Source: Sipunculus nudus (Eukaryota; Annelida; Sipuncula; Golfingiida; Sipunculidae). From it: a stretch of DNA of 64,000 nt. Both the position numbers and the translations under genes were made by a program. How positions within the stretch are numbered: the first letter of the stretch is position 1; the number at the start of each line of letters is the position of its first letter. Below the pieces are notes generated by a model that had not been told where the DNA came from, did no database searches, and saw nothing but the letters and a program-made list of their open reading frames with translations. The stretch spans positions 33,365,339 to 33,429,338 of the forward strand of contig CM049316.1 of assembly GCA_026874595.1 (NCBI GenBank), given 5' to 3'. Shown piece by piece: positions 31,182 to 44,439 of the stretch.

Positions 31182-32307
31182 CGAATAAATTAGGTATCAT
31201 CAAGGCTGAATTGTTCTCAAATGGCCTCCGTTCCGTTTGAGGTGCTGACAGGTGATGGATCGTTACTAAGATATAACTTGAGTCGAGGCAAACCATCAAC
31301 TCACACGATTCCTTGACATATGACGCTTAAACGGTTAACGTATTCAGGCTGCGGTCATCTGTGACAATATTGCTGAGCTTTACCTACTATACTACTGGTA
31401 ATAAAACCAAGGCCATGGCAGGAGGGTCCTATCGTGATGTAGCCGTGACACTCGACTCAATAGGCAATGATAATTTGGCTGGTAAGCCTACTTGAGTCGT
31501 GATACAAGCAATATCGAGAAAAACATCGCAGTGGTCTTTCATCATGTTACATTCATATTGTGGTAAACAGCCCATAATCTTAACATAATGTTACGAATGA
31601 TGAATTAACACAAGAGAATACATGTGCACTGACAACCCAAACTGAAACTCCGTCTCTGTGGTAACGAGTCATTTCCTGTATCGCGTACAAGTTGGCTGCG
31701 TCCAGTAACCCGTGCGAGCCATGCTTGTATTCACGCGGTCAGAAATTCAACAAACATGCGGGGGGGGGGGGGGGGGTTATCAGTATGCTGAGATAAAACG
31801 GAACCTTTCTCGCTCATGTTTGCTGTTGTTGGAAAGTACACTAAAATGCAAACGATAAGTCTGGTTTATGTCAATTGACAGTATAGGCCAAAGCCGTTGT
31901 TAAAAATGATGAAAATATTTACATCCACATGGGGCCTTATAATACGTTCCTCAGACCTTGATGTTAAGGCACTCTGACAGCCGGTAATCTGGTCGTAATG
32001 TCAGAGGGCCGATATGGCGCTAATCGTGATTGAATTCTTTTTTTTTTATTTCAGCTTGGCATTTGGACATGACGCTTTAGTGCTTTGATAACTTTGGACA
32101 TGTCTTCATTCTGCTCGTACTATAGTATTCCATGAAGACCTATTTTAATCTATTATAGACGTTTCTTTTAAGGATGAGGGGTAGGGGGAATCTTGTCTAT
32201 GACACTGTTAATGCTCACCTGAAATATTACGTATTTTTAGTTCTAATGGCCGTTTTAAGACTTCATTGAGGGGACTTGTGCGTGTCCAGATGAAAATATC
32301 AAATATA

Positions 32308-32370
<63 letters not shown>

Positions 32371-33128
32371 ATACAGGAGCGTACCAAGAATTTACCAAAG
32401 TAGGGTGCCGGGCATCGGGGGATCGGGCTTTAGGATTGCAAGCATACACGGTTTGTGTGTATAAAATTGTATGTTTGTGTGAGGCAGTCCATTTCAATAT
32501 TCTTGTACGATTTTAATTACTTAAAAAGAGAAGCAGTTTGCGTAGTAAACATGAACACTGAGAATGGGTGCAACAGTGTCAATTATTACAGTAAACATAT
32601 TAATAATTAGTTTTGGATGCATGATTCCTCAGCTCCAGTTTCTTAGTTGTCTTATAACAGATTCAGAAATAACGTCCCCGGAATAGAAGTGTACAGTATT
32701 GAAACTCGGCTTATATCGTCATGTGTTGATAAATATTTCCATACTATAATTTTTATTGAGTCTGAAGACATTATTCTCAATATTTCTTGCAATGTCGGAG
32801 CCACGGCCCTGATATAAACAGATAATATTAATATTGAACAGTATAGGCACACAAAATCAACCGCTGCTTTCTTTTTGATATTAAGGGTGTAATATTCTAT
32901 TCCTCGGATATTTAAGGTCGAAAAGGACGGGGCGTCCCGCCACCCAACCGAGTCCCCTATATTCCAGCCCCTGATAATACAAGAAAAAGCTTTTATCAGT
33001 GACACAACATGGACATTTAAGTGTACATACCTTCAGTGTGTTCAAGCCACGATGTGAATATTCCTTGGCACGCAGGACCTTGACATGGAGAAAGAGACGG
33101 TCTTTACCGTGATGCGTGAACGGCAGAG
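31179..33128. other. Duplicated upstream region of the right P450
   Basis: Blocks match 14,390-15,660 of the left copy. It includes a poly-G run (31,760-31,776) and a (TA)n(TG)n tract (32,308-32,370). At 33,047-33,128 lies the counterpart of the candidate exon 15,541-15,712. It has the same donor CTGAAG|GTATGT (donor GT at 33,030-33,029), and the last ~15 codons stay similar (FTSWLEHTE). Further upstream the frame is broken by an indel and a stop, and homology ends about where the satellite begins. Confidence 0.55.
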
Positions 33129-33139
33129 TAATTTATGTA

Positions 33140-36100
33140 CCCAGCTAACACATAACGTTTCCGCAACTTTCATGATAAAGTTGACAGAAAGTTATGCTAC
33201 AACATTACAGTGTCACAACGTTGTAGCAACATGAACAGGCTGCAAAAGGGAAGCGGCGGATGGTGTATAGACGTTATGGGAAAAACGTTTAGTATTTTAC
33301 CTTACAGAAACATTTTCCCAATGTCGTATGGAAATATAAATATCACGTGAAAGTTTTCTTTAATTTCAGTTTAGAATAATATATATCGTCATATTTTTCC
33401 TATTCAAATATTATATAATGTTATTTAATGTAATAATTTGCCCTTCGTCTAGTTTCACTAAAATGTTTTCACAACATCGAGGCAACGTTTGGTGAGCAAT
33501 GCTTAATGGTTGTCAGATGGTTTTGAAAGACACTTTATTTTTATAGGTGGGGAAAACGTTGTACAAACTTATTTAAAGAATTTATATTCACTGGCAATTT
33601 AAACACGTAAATTATGCGTTGTGAATATTTCAATCAGCTTATATTTATCTTTATTTTCGTTTATTCCCGTAGTAAAAAAAAACTAGCTATTAATTCTCTT
33701 GCGAATCAATGATTACCGAATTACGGTGAAGAGTTATGATTTAAGAGGGGTATATTCAGTTGGAAAAGCAACCGATACCCAGTATAAAAAATATCAGATC
33801 CAAAGTAACCTTGAGGTTTCTTTCAAATACAAATTGTGCGTGCCTTTTCTTTGACCTTATGCTAACAGTCTCTGGACGTTTTCCGAACGTTTTGTCGAAT
33901 GTTATATAATATTTGGATAACGTTTCCCTAACGAACGTTATTCGACTATTGTTCGAATGTTGTTCAATATTACTATATAACCTTTTATTCTAACGCCAGG
34001 CAAACATTGCCCTAATGTTAATATATCCGTATATATATTTCATGAAAATAAATGTATTCTTTTGTTAGGAATGTATCTAAAACTTATTAGAAAATAGACA
34101 AGATCACAGTTACTCTGAGGTTTTCCTTGAAATTGTGCGTATTTATATTTTTCCATACGCTAATATTTTCCTATCGTTTTTCGAACATTAATCATATGTT
34201 ATTTAATATTGGGGAAATATTTGTATCGGACGCCAGGACAACATTGCTCCAATGTTATTTTGTCCATATATACATCTCATGAAAATAAACGTATTCTTTA
34301 TTTGCGAATGTATTTGATACTTTATGAAAACAAAAGTAAAATCCAGAGTAACCTTGTCGTAGTCTGTATTTACTTTGACCCATACTAACCTTTTCCAAAC
34401 GTTATCTGACTATTGTTCGAATGTTACTCAATATTACTATAAAACATTTGTCTAACGTCAAGCAAACATCGCCTTAACGTATGTTTTCCATATTTATATT
34501 TCTCGAAAATAAATGTATTAACTGGTTTTTAATGTATTTAATACTTCATGAAAATAAAACATGAAATCCAAAATTTATCTTGAATTTCTTTTAAATGCAA
34601 ATATAGTGTATTATTACTTTGACTTTTGCTAACCTTTTCCGAACGTTATCCGACTATTGTTCGAATGTTATTCAATATTACTATATAACCTTTTTTTCTA
34701 ACGCCAGGCAAACATTGCTCTAATGTTATTATATCCATTTATACATTTCATGAAAATAAATTTAGTCTTTTGTTAGGAATGTATCTTAAACTTATTAGAA
34801 AATAGATAAGATCACAGTTACTCTGAGGTTTTCCTTGAAATTGTGCGTATTTATATTTTTCCATACGCTAATATTTTCCTAACGTTTTTCGAACATTAAT
34901 CATATGTTATTTAATATTGGGGAAATATTTGTATCGGACGCCAGGACAACATTGCTCCAATGTTATTTTGTCCATATATACATCTCTTGAAAATAAACGT
35001 ATTATTTATTTGCGAATGTATTTGATACTTTATGAAAACAAAAGTAAAATCCAGAGTTACCTTGTCGTAGTCTGTATTTACTTTGACCCATACTAACCTT
35101 TTCCAAACGTTATCTGACTATTGTTCGAATGTTACTCAATATTACTATAAAACATTTGTCTAACGTCAAGCAAACATCGCCCTAACGTATGATTTCCATA
35201 TTTATAGTTCTCGAAAATAAATGTATTAACTGGTTTTTAATGTATTTAATACTTCATGAAAATAAAACATGAAATCCAAAATTTATCTGGAATTTCTTTT
35301 AAATGCAAATATAGTGTATTTTTACTTTGACTTTTGCTAACCTTTTCCGAACGTTATCCGACTATTGTTCGAATGTTATTCAATATTACTATATAACCTT
35401 TTTTTCTAACGCCAGGCAAACATTGCTCTAATGTTATTATATCCATATATACATTTCATGAAAATAAATTTATTCTTTTGTTAGGAATGTATCCAAAACT
35501 TATTAGAAAATAGATAAGATCACAGTTACTCTGAGGTTTTCCTTGAAATTGTGCGTATTTATATTTTTCCATACGCTACTATTTTCCTAACGTTTTTCGA
35601 ACATTAATCATATGTTATTTAATATTGGGGAAATATTTGTATCGGACGCCAGGACAACATTGCTCCAATGTTATTTTGTCCATATATACATCTCATGAAA
35701 ATAAACGTATTCTTTATTTGCGAATGTATTTGATACTTTATGAAAACAAAAGTAAAATCCAGAGTAACCTTGTCGTAGTCTGTATTTACTTTGACCCATA
35801 CTAACCTTTTCCAAACGTTATCTGACTATTGTTCGAATGTTACTCAATATTACTATAAAACATTTGTCTAACGTCAAGCAAACATCGCCTTAACGTATGT
35901 TTTCCATATTTATATTTCTCGAAAATAAATGTATTAACTGGTTTTTAATGTATTTAATACTTCATGAAAATAAAACATGAAATCCAAAATTTATCTTGAA
36001 TTTCTTTTAAATGCAAATATAGTGTATTATTACTTTGACTTTTGCTAACCTTTTCCGAACGTTATCCGACTATTGTTCGAATGTTATTCAATATTACTAT

Positions 36101-39100
36101 ATAACCTTTTTTTCTAACGCCAGGCAAACATTGCTCTAATGTTATTATATCCATTTATACATTTCATGAAAATAAATTTAGTCTTTTGTTAGGAATGTAT
36201 CTTAAACTTATTAGAAAATAGATAAGATCACAGTTACTCTGAGGTTTTCCTTGAAATTGTGCGTATTTATATTTTTCCATACGCTAATATTTTCCTAACG
36301 TTTTTCGAACATTAATCATATGTTATTTAATATTGGGGAAATATTTGTATCGGACGCCAGGACAACATTGCTCCAATGTTATTTTGTCCATATATACATC
36401 TCTTGAAAATAAACGTATTATTTATTTGCGAATGTATTTGATACTTTATGAAAACAAAAGTAAAATCCAGAGTTACCTTGTCGTAGTCTGTATTTACTTT
36501 GACCCATACTAACCTTTTCCAAACGTTATCTGACTATTGTTCGAATGTTACTCAATATTACTATAAAACATTTGTCTAACGTCAAGCAAACATCGCCCTA
36601 ACGTATGATTTCCATATTTATAGTTCTCGAAAATAAATGTATTAACTGGTTTTTAATGTATTTAATACTTCATGAAAATAAAACATGAAATCCAAAATTT
36701 ATCTGGAATTTCTTTTAAATGCAAATATAGTGTATTTTTACTTTGACTTTTGCTAACCTTTTCCGAACGTTATCCGACTATTGTTCGAATGTTATTCAAT
36801 ATTACTATATAACCTTTTTTTCTAACGCCAGGCAAACATTGCTCTAATGTTATTATATCCATATATACATTTCATGAAAATAAATTTATTCTTTTGTTAG
36901 GAATGTATCCAAAACTTATTAGAAAATAGATAAGATCACAGTTACTCTGAGGTTTTCCTTGAAATTGTGCGTATTTATATTTTTCCATACGCTACTATTT
37001 TCCTAACGTTTTTCGAACATTAATCATATGTTATTTAATATTGGGGAAATATTTGTATCGGACGCCAGGACAACATTGCTCCAATGTTATTTTGTCCATA
37101 TATACATCTCTTGAAAATAAACGTATTCTTTATTTGCGAATGTATTTGATACTTAATGAATCAAAAGTAAAATCCAGAGTTACCTTGTCGTAGTCTGTAT
37201 TTACTTTGACCCATACTAACCTTTTCCAAACGTTATCTGACTATTGTTCGAATGTTACTCAATATTACTATAAAATATTTGTCTAACGTCAAGCAAACAT
37301 CGCCTTAACGTATGTTTTCCATATTTATATTTCTCGAAAATAAATGTATTAACTGGTTTTTAATGTATTTAATACTTCATGAAAATAAAACATGAAATCC
37401 AAGATTTATCTTGAATTTCTTTTAAATGCAAATATAGTGTATTTTTACTTTGACTTTTGCTAACCTTTTCCGAACGTTATCCGACTATTGTTCGAATGTT
37501 ATTCAATATTACTATATAACCTTTTTTTCTAACGCCAGGCAAACATTGCTCTAATGTTATTATATCCATTTATACATTTCATGAAAATAAATTTAGTCTT
37601 TTGTTAGGAATGTATCTTAAACTTATTAGAAAATAGACAAGATCACAGTTACTCTGAGGTTTTCCTTGAAATTGTGCGTATTTGTATTTTTCCATACGCT
37701 AATATTTTCCTAACGTTTTTCGAACATTAATCATATGTTATTTAATATTGGGGAAATATTTGTATCGGACGCCAGGACAACATTGCTCCAATGTTATTTT
37801 GTCCATATATACATCTCTTGAAAATAAACGTATTCTTTATTTGCGAATGTATTTGATACTTTATGAAAACAAAAGTAAAATCCAGAGTTACCTTGTCGTA
37901 GTCTGTATTTACTTTGACCCATACTAACCTTTTCCAAACGTTATCTGACTATTGTTCGAATGTTACTCAATATTACTATAAAACATTTGTCTAACGTCAA
38001 GCAAACATCGCCTTAACGTATGTTTCCATATTTATATATCTCGAAAATAAATGTATTAACTGGTTTTTAATGTATTTAATACTTCATGAAAATAAAACAT
38101 GAAATCCAAAATTTATCTTGAATTTCTTTTAAATGCAAATATAGTGTATTATTACTTTGACTTTTGCTAACCTTTTCCGAACGTTATCCGACTATTGTTC
38201 GAATGTTATTCAATATTACTATATAACCTTTTTTTCTAACGCCAGGCAAACATTACTCTAATGTTATTATATCCATTTATACATTTCATGAAAATAAATT
38301 TAGTCTTTTGTTAGGAATGTATCTTAAACTTATTAGAAAATAGATAAGATCACAGTTACTCTGAGGTTTTCCTTGAAATTGTGCGTATTTATATTTTTCC
38401 ATACGCTACTATTTTCCTAACGTTTTTCGAACATTAATCATATGTTATTTAATATTGGGGAAATATTTGTATCGGACGCCAGGACAACATTGCTCCAATG
38501 TTATTTTGTCCATATATACATCTCTTGAAAATAAACGTATTCTTTATTTGCGAATGTATTTGATACTTTATGAAAACAAAAGTAAAATCCAGAGTTACCT
38601 TGTCGTAGTCTGTATTTACTTTGACCCATACTAACCTTTTCCAAACGTTATCTGACTATTGTTCGAATGTTACTCAATATTACTATAAAACATTTTTCTA
38701 ACGTCAAGCAAACATCGCCCTAACTTATGTTGTCCATATTTATATTTCTCGAAAATAAATGTATTCACTGGTTTTTTATGTATTTGATACTTCGTGAAAA
38801 CAAAAATTAAATCCAAAATTTATCTTGTAATTTCTTTAACATGCAAATTCAGTCTATTTTTACTTCGACCTTTGCTAACATTTTCCGAACGTTATCCGAC
38901 TATTTTTCGAATGTTATTAAATGTAAAACTATATAACACTTTTACCAACGCCAGGCAAACATTACTCTAATGTTAATTTGTCCATATTAATATTTCTCGA
39001 AAATAAATGTATTCAATGGTTTGCAATGTATTGGATACTTCATAAAAACAAAAATGAAATCCAATAATTATCTTGTCATTTCTTTTAAATGCAAATTCAG

Positions 39101-40400
39101 TGTGTCTTTACTTTGAACTTTGCTAACCTTTTCCGAACGTTGTCTGATTATTGTTCGGATGTTATTTAATATTACTATATAACATTTTTTTCTAACGCCA
39201 GACAAACATTGCTCTAATGTTAATATATATCCATATATACATTTCATGAAAATGTATTCTTTTGTTATGAAAGTATTAGAACAAAGATAAGATCGAATTT
39301 ATTCTGAGGTTTCTTTGAAATTGAGCGTATTTATTTTTTTCCATCGGCTAATATTTTCCTAATGTTTCCCGAACATCAATCAGATGTGATTTATTGTTGG
39401 AATAATATTTTTATCTGACGCCAGGACAACATAGCTCCAATGTTATTTTGTCCACATATATATCTCTCTTGAAAATACATGTAATCTTTATTTGCGAATG
39501 TTTTTGATACTTTATGAAAACAAAAGTAAAATCCAGAGTTACCTTGTCGTAGACTGTATTTACTTTGACCCATACTAACCTTTTCTAAACGTTATCTGAG
39601 TATTGTTTGAATGTTACTCAATATTACTATATAACATCTTTTAACGTCAAGCAAACATTGCCTTAACGTATGTTTTCCATATTTATATTTCTCGAAAATA
39701 AATGTATTCACTGGTTTGGAATGTATTGGATACTTCATAAAAACAAAAATTGAAATCCAAAACTTATCTTGTCATTTCTTTTAAATGCTAATTCCGTGTA
39801 TTTTTAACCTTTTCCGAACGTTATCCGTTTATTGTTCGAATTTTATTTAATAATACTATGTAACATTGTTTTCTAACGCCAGGCAAACATTGCTCTAATG
39901 TTACTTTGTCCATATATACATTTTATGAAAATAAATTTATTCTTCTGTTAGATATGTATCTAAAACTTAAAGGATAAGGTCCATATTAACCTTGATTTTT
40001 TTAAATTCAATTGAGCGTATTTATATATATTCCATATATGCATGCTAACACGTTCTTTATGTTTTTCGAGCATTAATCAAATTTCATTTGATGTTGGTTT
40101 CTTATTTTTCTAACGTCAAAGCAAACATTGCAATTATTTAAATTTTCCCAGATATAAATTGCTTGAAAATAAATGTTTTCATTAAAGTGGACTATGTATC
40201 TGATACTTTATATGAAAACAAAAATGAAACCCCAAGTTACCTTGTCCTTTCTTAAATGCAAACTGAGTGTATCATTATGGTCTGTATAAGGATTAATTAT
40301 TTAACCGAAAACGTATATCCGACACTTCATATGAAAAGTATAAAACCACAGATCCGATGATGTGTGATATAATATAATTTATTGATTTATTCCCTGTTAT
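33140..40400. repeat. Satellite array with higher-order structure: 708-bp units of three ~236-bp monomers
   Basis: The marker 'gtatcggacgccaggacaac' recurs at 34,223, 34,931, 35,639, 36,347, 37,055, 37,762 and 38,469, a period of 707-708 bp. Within each unit three related monomers (about 237, 224 and 247 bp) share 'aatgtat', 'gaaaataaa', 'cgaacgttatc'-like, 'gttcgaatgttattcaatat' and 'taacgccaggcaaacattgc'-like blocks. Outer monomers (33,800-34,000 and 38,700-40,300) are more diverged, and 33,140-33,800 is the most degenerate. No open frame of note is present. The array is very AT-rich. Confidence 0.9.
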
Positions 40401-40884
40401 TTCTACATTTTATGTGTGTTCAAGACATTAGTGGTATTATTTCAACATAAGCACTGCTAACTCTCTAATTTGTTCCGGCTCCATTGAACTATTTATTTAT
40501 ATAATGGGAACATTATAAGTTAAATTTATTGTGGAACTGTTTACTTCTGCATAAATTGTTGAAAACGGGGTATAATCGGACAAGTTATCAAGTTATGATT
40601 CAGGTAGTAGCACAGACAACATTAAATTTGATAGAACGGGGTGACATTTTCCCCATGGTTCATCCCCCCCCCCCTTCATCACCACACTCCTCTCTCACAC
40701 ACAGGCGGGCATATGATTTACGGCCTGTCAGCCATAGGGTTCAAAGCTTTCTTTAAGATAGCTTTGCCAGCTCATCTAAGTTTGACTAATTTCGGGCTCT
40801 CTATAAAATCGATTTATAATGGTCTATATCTAGGTTTGAAAATGAATGTCTGCAGTATACTCTTCCAGTAAACTGATGTTGGAA

Positions 40885-40947
<63 letters not shown>

Positions 40948-41733
40948 GTCACATTCAGGCCCAGACACCCATAAAAAACATGAGATGTCAGTTGTTTGAT
41001 CTTGGACCCCACTGGGGCCAATAATTTTATTAATTATACCGCACCCCAAAAAAGACAAAAAAATATCATATAAGAAATAAAACCCAGGTATGGTGGAGTA
41101 ACCGCCATACACAAACATGTACATGTATAAGAGACATAAAAACAATCATGGAGGAGGGAGGGAGGGATGACGGGTAAAGAAAGCAGTGATGCATGCATAG
41201 GACCGGCTGAGTCAATGCTGTCCTTTGCTATATACTGGGGGTATGACCTGTATGTACCTACCAGAATCCCATTGCTCTGCCAGTCATCCTGGCTTTTTTT
41301 ACTTGCATTATGGTCTTCTTGTAAACTGCTGTTGGAAATGTGTGTTTATATATATATATATTTATTTATTCATGGTGTTCGTTGGATATTTTGTACAGCA
41401 TTTTCCGCTCAGTATTTCTCTCTCCATTTAGATATAGATATAGCATATATACATATATATTTCCCTATAGGTCTGATAAAGTTGTAGAGTCGAATTATAA
41501 TAAACACGTTTCAATTGCTGTTATAATAAGGCCTATATTTGGTGTTCAGATTGAACAACGATAACGTCTTGAATCTGAAAGACAATTAAAATTAAACTGA
41601 AACCTTCACATACTAGTATTTAGTCCTCGTCCGATTTCTAGGCCTATTATTTTTTTAACAAGCAGCTAATACGGTTTAGTTGTCAGTTAATAAACTTCAG
41701 AGAACCATTTCTGAACAAATATTGTCATTTATC
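40401..41733. other. Intergenic between satellite and plus-strand promoter
   Basis: It contains a (GT)n(TA)n tract at 40,885-40,944 and otherwise anonymous sequence. Short frames at 41,167-41,564 are not supported by splice signals or similarity. Confidence 0.5.
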
Positions 41734-41781
41734 TGACGTCACGATTTTGACCAATCACCGTTCACCTAGCTTTGGCGGGAA
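41734..41781 (+). promoter_or_regulatory. Compact promoter: CRE, CCAAT box and E2F-type site
   Basis: A perfect TGACGTCA (41,734-41,741), ACCAATCA (CCAAT at 41,751-41,755) and TTTGGCGGGAA (41,771-41,781) stand within 48 bp, immediately before a short exon candidate. The last motif is a classical E2F-type sequence, and the combination is typical of TATA-less promoters of proliferation-linked genes. The local rise in G+C within AT-rich DNA fits a promoter. Confidence 0.6.
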
Positions 41782-41784
41782 GAA

Positions 41785-41833
41785 ATGAACCAGCGTGAAG
41801 CGGGGCAGGAAATCCGGCAGTGGCAAGTACTCG
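41785..41833 (+). CDS. Candidate first coding exon of an unidentified plus-strand gene
   Basis: ATG at 41,785 in the context AGAAATGA opens a frame of 16 codons plus one base, MNQREAGQEIRQWQVL, ending at a consensus donor CTCG|GTAAGTG. It follows the promoter motifs directly. I found no second exon in the remaining 22 kb, so the first intron would be very long, or the exon could be untranslated. The peptide is too short to identify. Confidence 0.4.
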
Positions 41834-43773
41834 GTAAGTGCAAATTTCTGGCCATATAGAATAACATAACATATTCACTGTGATTCTTCTTTAATACATT
41901 ATAAAGCCACCCACTAACAGTTTTCTTCAGATGAAAATAATGTCATTATTTTCGGTGAATGCGTTAGGTTATCGCTTATGCCTTTATTATCGCTCACGTG
42001 TGTTATTTATAATTAATGTGGGTCTGATTAAGAGGCGGACTTAAATATTGATCCAAATGAACACAAAGGGAAGTGAAGATTGACCTAAACAGGCCCTAAC
42101 ATCAGTTTGTTTTAAAGAGAGAAAATATTTATGACAGGTTAAATTTATCATGAAACTGCCTGAGCCGAATATTTCACCCCTAAGATTTCAGAAGCAGACA
42201 TCAAATACATGTCTATAGGCCTAATTACCTAGTGTAAAAATAACCGTGACAACGCAAGAAAATAGAAAATTGTATTAATAAATAAATATTTTTAGAATTA
42301 AGTACTTTATAGTAGGCCTACTATAACAACTTATCAACCATGTGAATATATACCTAATTATACCTAATTTATCCAGAACAATTTGAATGACATCACTATA
42401 GTGTCAAAATATGTAACTTTGTTCAAAGTAAAAGAAAAACCAGAACTACAAAGAAACATATAGGATGCATGTAAGAGTAATGGTAGGACTGTTGTCACCA
42501 ATTTGGACATTAATGGTAGGACAAATAACCATCTTCGATTATATTGACCCATGCAATCCTATGCAGAGCTGATGTAAATTACTTTCTAAACTTACAAACA
42601 TATAACTTTTATATAATATATTGGGTGTGGAAATACTTAAGCATTCTTTATCTCAATTCAAGGAAGGGGAAGTGGAAATAAGCACTTCCTTTTAGTATAT
42701 GTGTAAGTTAAAAATATAATATCAAAATGGATACCTGTGTCTGTGAAAAATTAGTCTTGATAGAAATGGCAGAAAGAAAATACTAGCAGAACTAAACATT
42801 CAAAGTTGATGAAAGTTTCTAGACATTATAATGAAAAGTCAACCTCATTTCTTTAATAGATGAAGGCAAATAGAGCCAAACATATTCAGTTATAACTGAC
42901 AGGCTTTGTAAACTTAGTGATAAAGGGCCTTGCACATAACCAGAGCCCAAATGGTACTCTCCAGTTCACACTGCAGCCGATATGGTTGACCAGAAAACTG
43001 AGACAAGAGTCAATAGCTGTCTGTGGCTCACTTGAGCTAGCAGCTGAAATTGCCTGAAATCAGTGGTGGCTGATACAAGTATGTCCCTCAATCTTTTTTA
43101 GCTCATTTGCATGCCTTTTTTTATAATACCATGTTCCTGAGAAAGTTACATATTTAATTCAAGAAAACAAGGAAAATCATATGACAAGAAAAACAAGTCT
43201 AAAAACTTTTTGAGGCAATTCTGAATGATTTAGCAAATTATGTTTAGCTGTGCAAACACATTGCAAGCTTGTTTATGAATTAATCACATGTTTTAGAAAT
43301 GTAAATTATCACAGTAAATAAAATGTGTAAAATACATAAAAAAGTAAATTAAATATTTTGGAATAGTATTTAGTTTATAATTAAATTTCCATACAAAAAT
43401 TAATGTCTTAGCAAGCCTGCCAGAAGTACAAGAAAAAACCTGATGTAGTGAAGTATGTATGCATATGTGTGAATAAACGATTATTTTTTCAATAATTCAA
43501 GTGGTGAAGAGTTGCTCTGACACCTTTAAAAGTATGGTGTTTAGTATATTATGGCAACTGCACACTGCAAAGGCACACAGAAGTTTTAATATATTTATAA
43601 CTTTTAAATATTAAAATTCACCCATTAAAACTAAACACGAAGCTGAATTCATACCAAAATTATTGCCATGACTACAAAAGCAATACTAAAGCCTCATCAT
43701 ATTTTATAGTGCATGATTTATGTATGAGCTTGAGTTAAAAAAAATAAAAAGTGTAACATTTTTTTCTTTATTA
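41834..43773. other. Possible first intron, anonymous sequence
   Basis: AT-rich unique sequence. The short hairpin 'ggaagtggaaataagcactt' plus cc occurs near 42,668. No exon recognised. Confidence 0.4.
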
Positions 43774-44285
43774 TACACCCATCATATGATGGGAGTATTT
43801 TGGTATACCCACTGTCTGTCCATTAACTATTAGTGTCGCTGGAATAGATTACTAGGGCTTTGTTGGATTTTCATCAAACTCACCATAACTACATACCAAC
43901 AGATTATCTCACCTGAGTTGGATGATGGGCAGTATTTATTATGTTCAAAGGTCACTAGGCTACTTTGTGGTTTTGCTGTGATAACATGCAGAGAATATGA
44001 GGGATTTTGATAAAACTCATCAGAAATGTTAATATAATAACTCACCAAAGTTTGATTTTCTTAAAAAAATCCATATGTATTTTATGAGATCAGACCACTG
44101 CACTTTGGTGACTTGCCAAAAATCCTATGGATTTTCATGGAACTCATTATACATATTTATTAATAGAGTTTCTACCCTGAATTACATTCTCATCAAATTT
44201 CACAAATATTCAGTGGGGTCAGGGGTCATCAGATACACAACAGGCGTATTATGCATGTTTGCCTTGCTCTTGTATTTGATTTGTT
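43774..44285 (+). mobile_element. Interspersed repeat opening with the CCATCATATGATGG palindrome
   Basis: It opens 'tatacacccatcatatgatg' and ends near 'caacaggcgtattatgcatg'. This opening and ending style is familiar from mollusc interspersed repeats. No inverted ends or target duplication resolved. Confidence 0.4.
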
Positions 44286-44439
44286 AACGTCAAAGTCAAT
44301 GCACAAAAAAAAAAAAAACTCAAACATTTGGTTTAATCTGAGAAAAATGGAAGGGTTTGTTATTTGTGAGTAATGTAAATTGAAATAAATAATTTGAACA
44401 TTTGGGTCCTATATTGGTCTGTTAGGGTCACCAGTCACA

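Noticed and set aside
32652-33005. 117-codon minus-strand frame upstream of the right P450
   Set aside because: Not preserved in the matching left segment (15,394-15,560) and has no family resemblance.
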